Positions 1 to 9,700 of a stretch of DNA of 33,589 nt are shown piece after piece. The stretch covers positions 175,845-209,433 of the forward strand of contig NW_019775460.1 of the NCBI RefSeq assembly GCF_001039355.2, given 5' to 3'. Source of the DNA: Lingula anatina (lineage: Eukaryota > Brachiopoda > Lingulata > Lingulida > Lingulidae). Both the position numbers and the translations under genes were made by a program. The notes under the pieces are model-generated. The model was given only the letters and a program-made list of their open reading frames with translations. It made no database searches and was not told the origin of the DNA. Numbering within the stretch: position 1 is the first letter of the stretch; every line of letters begins with the position of its first letter.

Positions 1-199
1 GGGGGGGTATACTACAAAAGTACCGAAGGCCCCTTCTACTCTTTCCCCCTGAGAAACAGTCCCGCACAAAATGGCGCGAACTGCGCATGCTCACGATTTC
101 GTGGAAAAGACTCTATTTCTGCCCTTGTACAAAAACGCATAGGTTTAGTCAATATTTGGAGTGTATTTCAAGAAGCAACAAAGGGATCGCCCTGAAACT

Positions 200-818
200 T
201 GGGCGGTACCGTAGAGAAGATATGTTTCGACAGCTAAACAAGGTAGCTTTCTGTGGAATTCTTGCTCTCAGGGGAAATAGCCATAAACGGAGAGCCATTG
301 CCAGGCAATTCCACATTTGTCAGGGAACCGTTATAAAGTCCTCCAAAGAAATGCTACAACAGGCGCACCTACTCCAAGATCTCGACCAGGGTGCCCTCGT
401 ATCACAGCAAGAAAACAGGATCGCCTTCTCCTTAGACTGTGCCGTGCTGTCGTACAAAGACAACCAGTGTCCTCAGAAGAGAGCGGCAGAATGTCATTCA
501 AACGCCCGTTTCAAGGTCCCTCGTGAACAAGAGATTTCTGCAAGCCGGTTATTTTGCACGAAGACCAGTACGGAAACCACTTTTAACAGCAGGTAATATA
601 CAGCGACGCCTGCAATGGGCTGGGGAACACGTGCGTTTGCAGCCAAACCACCGGAGTCACGTCGTTTTCAGTCCAGAGTCCAGATATGGAGTTTTTAGGA
701 TTGACGGTCGAATCCGTGTCTGCCATCGTGTACGAGAGATATAAAACGATGATTGTGTACTGCCTGGGGTGCAAGCAGGGGATGGTGGCGTCTCTGTTTG
801 GGGAGCATTTCATGCCGG
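200..818 (+). pseudogene. Tc1-like transposase, N-terminal part, frameshifted
   Basis: This is the amino-terminal half of a Tc1/mariner-type transposase, a cut-and-paste enzyme that acts at inverted repeats. The recognisable pieces lie in three successive frames. About 222-340 carries a helix-turn-helix stretch (RRAIARQFHICQGTV). About 317-526 carries the linker typical of the family (RSRPGCPRITARKQDRLLLR). About 520-740 carries VRKPLLTAG, RRLQWAGEHV and SHVVFSPESRY. The catalytic core normally has Asp in VFSDES; here codon 673-675 is CCA (Pro), so the first catalytic acid is lost. The frame ends in VSVWGAF, then is interrupted at a CCGG site by the element at 819-2690 and resumes at 2695. 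A 5' inverted repeat matching the 3' end was not found at 1-200, so the left end is missing or has diverged. Confidence 0.82.
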
Positions 819-2694
819 CGTGACGGAACTGAGAGTCCGGTGTGATACAGAGTCCGGGAATGTCAGACAGTCCTCTGGACCCCTGGTTTCTGAATCTGAA
901 AGTCTGCTTTGGAATACAGGGTCACCCCGGACCCTGAATAATCTTAATATAGAGTGACCCCGGACTTTCTTTTATACCGGACCCTACGTTCCGTTACAGC
1001 CATGGCGAAACAGAGAGTCCGGAAGTCCGTTAATAAATGAGAATATAATGTATTTCTGTCTGCTAGTTATATGTTATCCGTGTCTATAGGTTAAAAAAAT
1101 AAGCTTAAACTATTAAGCCGATGAATTTCTAGGTGGTTGGCACAGCGAACTCATGGACGAATGGAACAGCGTAAGGCACTTATGGCCAATGTAAGTAGAG
1201 TACAGAGTGGCCTTGTGTTTCGTGTTCGATCCCTATACCTTCTTTAAATTTATTTTATTTATTTCGTTACCAGTGCAATTTTACAATTTTTAATAATAAA
1301 ACCATCACATTTTTTATTTAAACTCACAATGACAAAGGAACGAATGTTTATAATGGGAAAGTCAATTATACCAAGGGTATGGTGAAAATGAAAATGGTTA
1401 TGACACAGAAGATTGATGGTAATATCACAGAAAAAAAACCTTAACCGAAATGGAATAGGCAAATAAATGTAACTGAAAACATGTCATTGAGTACGTGTAT
1501 ATATACCTCCGAGCACGCCGTTATCTTTCGCCTGAAGTCGCGATGGACATAGAGCTGTTCGAAGATATCTACGAGATGGAAGTTATCAAGCAGGCACCTC
1601 AACTAATGCGAAACGTAACATTAAGAAGAGCTGCTGTAAATCATTATGAAGTAGTTTTCTGTATTCCATCTACCAATACTACGTTCTGTTAAAAATAAGG
1701 AACATTTTATTAAACCTGCAATAAGCCCGTATCTGTTGTTTGATATTAAATATATTGTAAACATTTCATGAGATAAAATTTGCATATGGTCTTCTTTTGC
1801 AGCTTGAAGAGGTTATTTTGTACTATCGAAGAGAAAGAACGACAACTAATGAAGGAGATGGTAAAAAATAACTGTGTGGGGAGAGTGGAGAAAGGTAGTA
1901 GAAAATGAGGACGGAATGACCACCATAATACAACAGCTGCACAATGAAATTATGTTAAAATCGATTTACAATAAGTAAATATTAATTTTTTACTTATGTC
2001 TGACACAAGATCATGTCAAACACTGAATTGCCCTAACCTCAAAATGCATATTTCCTAAAGGAATGTTTGAAATAATTTCTTTCTATAACAGGGGGTGCTG
2101 CACAACGTTAAATGGGATCATACGTGGTAGTGGGAAAGGATAAAACGAAGGGGACCTACATGTGGCCAGACAAATGTGGCGGGAAACTTAAGAGAAACGG
2201 TACTTCACATTGTTTGAAGTCCACATCTATAACATAAGCGCGTATATAACGCAGTTTTACTCCATTATGGTTTATACTTGTTGATAAATAGTGTTATAAT
2301 ATTGTATAATAATATGATCATTTTTCTATTAAACATATGCTTTAATACAAAATTTCTATATTACAGGACACTACCAGAAGACGACGAAGATTAACCACAG
2401 CCATCTATGAGTGGAATAAATGAAAATTAACACAAGTCAGATTGAATAAAATTGATTGTCATTCTTTCTTTGTATTTGTTTACTTATTGTTTACTTTCTC
2501 CATCCTTATTAAGTAGTATTAAGTAGTTTTCAAAGGGGTCCCTCTATTTTAAAACTGGCGGTCCGGGGTCCCTACGTTTCAAACTGCAGTGTCCCCCGGA
2601 CACTAAGATTCGGAACTATGTTTTAAAACTATGTTTTAAAACATAGCGTCCGCCGGACCGTAAAAGGGCAGGACTCTCCGTTTCGTTACACCGG
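815..2694. mobile_element. Unclassified DNA element with CCGG target duplication, nested in Tc1
   Basis: The 1872-bp body (819-2690) is flanked by CCGG at 815-818 and 2691-2694. Its ends are inverted: the left begins CGTGACGGAACTGAGAGTCC and the right, read on the other strand, begins TGTAACGAAACGGAGAGTCC. Removing the body plus one CCGG rejoins the Tc1 transposase frame (CAT GCC GGT GCT CAG AAC CAG), which is good evidence for both boundaries. Near both ends GTCCGG or CCGGAC recurs many times, and 985-1022 holds a second end-like segment (CGTTCCGTTAC, then GAGAGTCCGG). No transposase was recognised inside. The only notable open stretch is 1495-1692, about 65 codons and acidic near its start (MDIELFEDIYEMEV), which I cannot assign. 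A tRNA-promoter-like segment lies near 1139-1235. Confidence 0.75.
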
Positions 2695-3049
2695 TGCTCA
2701 GAACCAGTTGGTTTTTCTATAGAAGGCAACCTCAACCAGGAATCCTACAGAGACATTCTACAGCAAACAATACTTTCCCTTGTAAGAGCCATCTTCAAGA
2801 ACAACTTTGTGTACCAAGACGATTACGCACCCCTACATCGAGCTGGCTCGCAGAATCACTGCTTTTCTTCAAAACTATGGGGTGTAGCAACTGCACTGGC
2901 CTGGAAACTCCCCAACTATGAACCCAATTGAAAATCTGTGGGTGGAAGTAACTAGCAGAATTAATGGCTATGGTCATCAACCGGTAAATCTTGATGAACT
3001 ACGACAGGCAATTATCACTGCTTGGAATGGTATCCCATCCAAACTCTGA
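2695..3049 (+). pseudogene. Tc1-like transposase, C-terminal part
   Basis: This continues the transposase broken at 818. After a one-base slip near 2715 the frame reads IEGNLNQESYRD and then FVYQDDYAPLHRA, the second catalytic Asp block. After a second slip and an in-frame TAG it reads SPTMNPIENLWVEV, which holds the third catalytic acid, then the usual C-terminal helix (LDELRQAIITAWNGIPSKL) and a TGA near 3047. The Asp and Glu of this half are preserved although the frame is broken, so decay was largely neutral. Family assignment is secure; the exact subfamily is not. Confidence 0.85.
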
Positions 3050-3439
3050 AAAACTCGTCACAGGGTATGCCATGCAGGGTGAGGGCGCTGCAAGTGGCTG
3101 CTGGAGGTAATACCCGCTATTGATTACTTTTCATAGTGACAGTGATGAGTTATTTGCCTGTGTAGCATAACACTGTCTGGAGGCTTTTATTATCTTTAAT
3201 ATTTTAGCTTAAAGTTAATACAGACATCAAACTGTTGATGTGGTTTTCTGGGGGTGTTCTTTTCTTTTAAATGACATCGTATGTCAGATTTGATATTATT
3301 GACCAAAAAATCTCACAATAGAAGACTGGATATTTTTATCACTCAATGACATACTTTTTGACGAATAAAGCCAAAAAACTGTAATCTGTACTCAAAAATA
3401 ACAATGATATAAAGTATTCCATATTAAGTATTAACCCTG
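3050..3439 (+). mobile_element. 3' untranslated region and terminal repeat of the Tc1-like element
   Basis: This segment carries the 3' flank of the transposase to the element end. Positions 3161-3439 match 11628-11926 in reverse complement, and both copies lose similarity directly after CCCTG next to a TA dinucleotide (3440-3441 here, 11626-11627 there). TA is the standard Tc1/mariner target, so the terminus reads CAGGGTTA from outside inwards. No matching 5' terminus was seen in the window. Confidence 0.7.
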
Positions 3440-3466
3440 TATGAAAGTACGGTGAATTAACACTCT

Positions 3467-4414
3467 AAAGCCTCGGTCACTACCGGACGCACGACGTTTT
3501 TCAGCGTATGTCCTGGACGAATTTTGGGTGCAGTGGAGACAGTGGAGTTCGTAGAAGTAGAGGTAAATCTACTCTTACAACCAGTCGTGCGTGCTTCTAC
3601 AAGCAGTTTGCGTGCAAAAAATTGGCCAAGTAGTAAGATGCACGCAAGTGGAACGTGCTTTTTTTTTTGGTGGACGCAAACACGACGCAAAGCACGCAGC
3701 CCGAAAACTGGCAGGCCAGTTTTTCGCTACGACCTGTGTGCGACAATTGTAGCACGCAAGACAAAAGTACTGAGTAAGTGCGCTAGGTGTGCGTGTTACG
3801 CAGGAAAAGCGTGTAGAAATTCCGGGGTATTTTACCACGAAGACGTACTAACCACGCAAGAGACTCGTACGTTCAACTTGCTTTTAATGTACGTGTTAAC
3901 AAAAAGGGGGTGAACGCACATCCTCCGTGCGTTGTTTATCTTACTTCCAAAGTGCGTGGCAAGTACCACTACCGTACTTGGGAAGTGCGTCACACTAAGA
4001 CGGCGCACGTGATCAGCACGGTAAAAGTGCGTCACAAGTACTTGCTTAGGTGCATCGTGCGCCTATATCAAAGCTGATACGAACAGTCTACTCTCAGTCT
4101 GGAAGTGCCATTTTGGAAGCCAAAACAGTGAATGATGAAGAGACTCGACGCTCCCTTTTATATTATTTTGGTTATCCGTGCGTTCCACCAATTTGACGCT
4201 CGAGTGTCGTGCTTAACACTTCCGTGCTCATTACGTTTTTCTTATGTTTTTTTTACTTCGTAAGTACGATTTCTGAAAACGCACGTTTCACTTGCAATAC
4301 ACGTACGATTATCTCACTCACTGTGTGCGACACAAGTACAGATCCCACGTGCTCCTTACTTCTTCCTACTTCCAAAAAGGCCTACAGACCACTTGCGGGC
4401 ACCATAAAGTACTT
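3467..4414. repeat. CGTGCG-rich element related to the AAGCCTCGGTCAC family
   Basis: The segment begins with AAAGCCTCGGTCACTACCGG, nearly the terminus of the elements at 4415, 9212 and 13568. The next ~100 bp (TTTTGGGTG, then GTGGAG, GTAGAAGTAGAGG) parallel the outer part of the 4415 copy. The interior differs from those copies and is saturated with CGTGCG, ACGCAC, CGTAC and GTGCGT words. No right terminus was found before the next copy starts at 4415, so this is either a truncated subfamily member or host sequence trapped between ends. Its open frames are probably by-products of high CpG content. No protein was recognised. Confidence 0.5.
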
Positions 4415-5200
4415 AAGCCTCGATCACAACCGGACGTACGAATTTCAGGATCGTACGTCCCCTGCGATTTTTGGGTGTAGCGGAGGCCGTGGAGGTCGTA
4501 GAGGTAGAGGAAAGTCTGTCTTACGAGTCGCAAGGACCACATGAGATGTCCTTTCAGGCAGGGACGCTATAGCAAGGAGCGATGGTCGTAGAAATTGTAC
4601 TCATTTCTTGAGTTTGTCTTGCTTTCCCTATACGTGGGAGACACTCACCACTTACGCAGGGAAAGCAACGCACGGCGAAAGTAGTGCCCTGTGCGTCAGT
4701 TTTGCTTTACACTTGCCTCACACATTTGTGGTGACGTACTGACAGTGTACGTCAGTTTTGCTTCCTGTTCTTCTCTTCTTTCTTCTTCCTCCTCCCCTTT
4801 TTCTACTATGTAAGCTTCTTTCTCTTGCCTTTTGGAGGCATATTAGAAACTAAATTGAGCAGAAATGTGAAAATTTTGAAATTTATTGTACACGTTACAC
4901 AGTTGACTTTCATTGTAAAGACACGAGGGCACTTGCTCCTTCATTGCTTGCGACGTGCGTCTTGCACAACGCGCGTCTCTCTTGCTAACTCCATGCGAGG
5001 GAAGCAAGTTACGTTTGCGGCCTCGCTGTTTGCAGGCCTCGTTTGCGGCCTCGCTGTTCGTTGGACATGTCCAACATCCTCCATACGTGCTTACGGGTTG
5101 TCTGCGAACTCGAAATTTCGTAAGAAGGCCTTGCGTGGGACATGAGATTCTGAGCAAAGTTTGGACGCAAAGAGCCCCGTAGGACCTCGGTACCGGGCGG
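4415..5200 (-). mobile_element. TIR element copy 1 (AAGCCTCGGTCAC family), inverted and internally deleted
   Basis: This is the reverse-oriented relative of 9212-10111 and 13568-14478. Its left end reads AAGCCTCGATCACAACCGG, the complement of the right end of the other two. The whole order is mirrored: GTAGCGGAGGCCGTGGAGG, the pyrimidine-rich tract at 4770-4805, the MPPKGKRKK frame, and the GCAAGCAATGAAGGAGCAAG segment. About 120 bp present in the other copies is missing near 4925, including their TATA box. The right terminus near 5175-5200 has decayed to GACCTCGGTACC. Confidence 0.72.
4806..4841 (-). other. Conserved mini reading frame MPPKGKRKKLT in copy 1
   Basis: ATG at 4841-4839 opens a basic 11-residue frame that ends at TAG 4808-4806. 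The same frame, followed by the same double stop, occurs in the copy at 14045-14080. In the copy at 9212-10111 it is present with ATG changed to ATT (9683-9685). It may be the start of a lost transposase frame or a leader peptide. Downstream bases remain biased towards Lys, Glu and Arg codons, but no longer protein can be read. Confidence 0.4.
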
Positions 5201-6625
5201 ACCTGCAATACGTTTACACCGGCGTCATGGGTACTGGTCTAAGATATTGGATCATTTCATTTGAAATTTGAAGGGATTGATATGGCTGTCCATCGTTTAC
5301 ACGCCCCCTTCTTCCAAAAATGGGGTTTAAGATATTTTAAACGTTTTTTTAATGAATACGACGGAAACTTACAATTGTTTCGGGTATTAATACGGTATAA
5401 ATGGCAATAAAAATTATAACTATTATATTTCCATTGAATAGAGGGTATTTGACTTGTTATTTGACACAATGTGATGTAGTTGACATGCTGACCGCCTCCT
5501 CCCAGCATGATAACACAAAAGTTGACATTTACAAGAGACCCCTTGAAATAGATGCGAGTATGGGGAAATTAGAGTTGAAGACGACAGGATCTCAACTTAG
5601 GACTGGAACCACATATATATATACGATGCTCAGCATGATTAATGAAATGACCTGATCCACTTTAATGAAATGAATGCTAAGTTCACATACGACTGGTACT
5701 GCCACATCTTACGTCTTCCATGACTTGAGGCAGTACTAACAGCAGTTCTGGGTACAGTGTGTAGTACTTCAAGGACTGTGCGAGAATGGTATTGCTAATG
5801 GAATATGTGTTATTTACTTGAGTGTCTAAGTTTTCTTTTTCCAGCGGCTGTTTACTTAATCAATTGGATTCAGATGGAGATAAAATAAACTTTTGAAAAG
5901 CAATTAATTTGCAGTTGATATCATTGCATTTACATTCCTTGCTTAATTTCATTGTTCCTATCAGTAATTTGCAGTCAATAAACTAACTGTTACTGAAACG
6001 TGTTAAGTGTGTTTAAAACTTACGGGGACATGTTTAAGTCAACTGGTGCAATTGAATGGACCTTGCTACCGACTGAAATTCGTTAAATAACTGATAACTT
6101 GAAATAGGAGTTTAAGTATGAAATCTTATTATTATATTTTTTAATTGGCCGTTTAATCTAGAATCTTCATTTTTCTTCATTTTTTATATATCTTGATGAT
6201 TGTCTTTGTACGTACTTGGTTTATGAAAAGTCGACTGAACATTCTAAAGACATATTTGAATATAAACGGGGCTGAAATGTAAGTTAGATTGGTAGGTCAA
6301 ATTTACAACCAAAATTTTGAAAAAAGGAGAGTTTAAAGCTTTTTGTGGCTTATCGAGTGAGTTATTCCTATTATCCCTTGGCATGCAAAATTTGTGAAAG
6401 TCATTTGCATGCACATGCGTTACTAAGAATCCACGCTCTACCGACACTTAGAAATTGATTTTAAACGCAAAACAGATATTATCTATGTTATTATAAAAGT
6501 TTCATCCATTGCGTAAGACCACCTTCTTACCCTTAAAACTATGATCCGCAAGCTTAATAATTTCCCTTGAATCGATCGTTGATGTTAGAAAATGTATTTT
6601 CATACTCTTATCATTTCCTGCTTAC
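5201..6625. other. No feature recognised; AT-rich
   Basis: I see no convincing coding exon, RNA gene or bounded repeat here. The next exon of the GBP-like gene (minus strand, entered in phase 1) should lie in this direction, but no acceptor followed by GBP-like codons was found. It may be diverged, or beyond the window. Confidence 0.4.
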
Positions 6626-6771
6626 CCATTCTTTCATTTAAATCGAAGAGAAGGGTAGAATGATCTTGATTGTCTTTATCCCATCCTAGGAACCTAATCT
6701 GCTTGTTCAATTCGTTGCGAACATTGTTCATCACGGTATCGTGGATACTCATTAAGCTTGTTCCTGTTGCG
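6626..6771 (-). CDS. GBP-like exon 8 (middle-domain helices), last one found
   Basis: Acceptor CTTATTTTCAG precedes 6771 and donor AATGG|GTAAGC follows 6626. The exon is 146 nt, phase 2 to 1. It encodes SIHDTVMNNVRNELNKQIRF then LGWDKDNQDHSTLLFDLNERM. This resembles the GBP stretch where a long helix ends in a short acidic and polar segment before a Leu-rich helix. The donor means at least one more exon is required. Confidence 0.66.
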
Positions 6772-9700
6772 CTGAAAATAAGGAAACGGTTTTCTATATG
6801 TGTTGTTTCCATTATATAATTTTTACTTATGGCACAAGTATACCACAAACTTTTGTTTTTAAATCAAATTACTCTCTCATACCTTACATCTATATCCTTT
6901 CAAAATATAATATGATGTCAAAGGCTCAGACCTAATCTAGTCCTATGCATAAAAAGCCCAGACCTCGTGTTAATTACGCCCTGGCTGGGTCCAATCTTTA
7001 TGGTGTCTTTGCATTGTTAACAGCATAATGGGCAAGTTAATTGACAAGGTTAATTGGCCAAGCTGCCAGTTTGTTTGTATGGTATGTGTAATAATAAAGG
7101 GGATGTCTTAGACACAGTGTTTTGAGTGTTATCTTCTGTAACTTTTACACATTTGTATTGTTATTCTAAAGAATCAATCGATAATGGATGCTGACTTTGC
7201 AAACAATATCGTTTGAAATAAGAAAAAAAAAAACTTTAAAGCTTTCAGATTGATGTCGAATGTAAGCATGGTATTGAAAGATATATTTGAGACCTTATTA
7301 GTTTATAAAATTGTGTCCTAATGAATCGACTTTATCAGTGTTCTAAACTGGCATAGATTATGATGTTAATAAAAAATATTATAACATTAGGGAGATTCAT
7401 TTACAGCTGTGTCTGCAAATAGAGGACAGTTTTGCCATTAATTCACAACTTTTTGTATTGTATCCTTAAGAAAATTCAGATATTTTGCCAGAAGGTCAAC
7501 AAATCATTAAAGGGCAGACTTTTTTCCTATAATCTGTATAACATCTAGATAATTAAAATAACACACTGACAAATGGAGCCCACCTATAATTTAACATTTC
7601 TTTGGTAAATGTTACTAAATCAACCTACACGCCGTTTCTTTAAAAATTAAAAGTATCATCCCTCAGATGTATTTTATAAATCACAAGTAATGAAATACAT
7701 CTATATCTCATTTGCCACACCTGTAAGTATCATAATATGTGTCTTAATCTAAGACATCCCCTGCACATGCCATAAAACAAACTGGCAGTTTGGCCAATTA
7801 ACTTTGTCAATAATCTTGCCCATAATGCTGTAAACAATGCTAAGACACCATAAAGACTGGGCCCAGCCAGGGCGTAATTAACACGGGGTCTGGGCTTTTT
7901 ATGCATAGGACTGGATTTGGTCTGGACCTTTGACACTGCTATCAACGCTTTCAATGTTAAAATGAATAATATCTATAACATTTTCCTAAGCCCATCATAG
8001 TAATCCCTTACATATGAAAAAATGCTAGGATTTACGGTTATTTCTTATTAACTGCTCATATCTTACTTTTCAGGATCACTTCTTTCTTCCATGGGATCCA
8101 TCTCGGACCCTCTGAGGCAGGCTTCTTCGATTGCTGCCTATAAAAACGATATGGTGTTGGGGAATAAGTAAAATCCTCTATCTATACGAAGTCCTTTAAC
8201 ATAAAATATTTCAAAGTTTAGAATAATGTACCTTAATTTTTAAAATTCATGATATGTTCTTAATTTTTATACTTATTCGTTTCACTTAATCGCATATAAA
8301 TCACTTATTGTCTAATAACTCGCAACGAAAACACCAACCACCGTTTCCAATACAAATAATTTATTTCGTTAACCCTTGCTATGAGCTGTTGTTTGCTTGG
8401 CTGCGTTACAGAATGCGTACACACCACGCACTGACTGTCCTTCACAAACTCTCCGACTATAACCATTTACAAACTTCTCTTATTTCCTCTACTTCTGCTA
8501 TTTTCTTTCCCTTCTTTTCTTTTTCTTTCCCCCCCCCTTTTTTTTTTTACACTTTTCAACCACCTTTTATATATTTCAATAAATTCTTTCGTTCCATATT
8601 TGAACTATTTCATTTTTTATAAATATATTACCGAATGTGTAAATGCCCAGAATTTACTGTACATCAGAAACCACTATTTTCTAATGTCTTATCCCAACTA
8701 CTATCTCTTCTTTGTTACCAATTTTGTACATTTTACACTGATCTATGTTTACTTCATTAATCATAATTATTTCTAAGCACATACCCTTTAATACTCCAAT
8801 TAACTTATTACAACTGTTCCATTTTGTGCCTTCTCTGATATATTACTTTCTTGACCAAACTTCTATATCATTTAAAATATTCTTTGTTTCATATTTGCGA
8901 TTTACTTGGACCAGACGCAGCAAGCTGAAAACAGCCTCGAATGAAATCTGCTCATCTCACATTTCCTTTTATACTATTGTGCAATGCACAGTCTGCGCAT
9001 GTCAAACTCCCCGCCCTATGAACTCATTTCCTCACCTGAATTACTTCTCTAACACATTTTGCGTTGACTCGTTAAACGACAATAAATTCATATATCATGA
9101 CTTACAGGATAGTGCAACTAAAAACTTGTCACATACAGATGTGTTTGTTTCTCCATTATTACTTATTGCAAATGAATAATTTTCAGAAATGGAAATATTC
9201 ACCTTTATATAAAGCCTCGGTCACAACCAGCCGTACGGGCTCTTACAGGCTGTTTGCGTCCAAATTTTGGGCAGAATCTCACGTCCCACGCAAGTCCTTC
9301 TTACGCAATTTCGAGTTCGCAGACAGCCCGTAAGCACGTACGGAGTTCAAAAGATTCTACGAATAGCCTGCCAACAGCGAGGCCGCAAGCGTAACTTGCG
9401 CCCTAGCACGGAGTTAGCAAGAGAGGCGTGCGTTGTGCAAGACGCACGGCGCAAGCAATGAAGGAGCAAGTGCCCTTTGCGTGTTGAGTAAGGCGCACGC
9501 CCTCACAGCTAACCAACAAAGTCGAGAACACACCGGGAATGCGTCGCACGTGCGTCACCTCCACGCCTGGTGTATAAAAGGCGTGCTCACGACGCACACT
9601 CATGTCTTTACAATGAACGTCGCCTGTGTAACGTGTACAACAAGTTTCAAAATTTTCAAATTTTTGCTGTTTAGTTTCTAATATTCCTCCAAAAGGCAAG

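Noticed and set aside
3524-3913. 130-codon open frame
   Set aside because: Lies in the CpG-dense repeat, where frames are open on both strands; no recognisable domain.
4843-5208. 121-codon minus-strand frame
   Set aside because: Runs through the body of TIR element copy 1; the corresponding frame is not kept in the other copies.
8308-8622. Open frame of about 100 codons in a T-rich stretch
   Set aside because: Product is low-complexity Phe, Pro and Ser from homopolymer T and C runs; no domain, splice context or codon signal.
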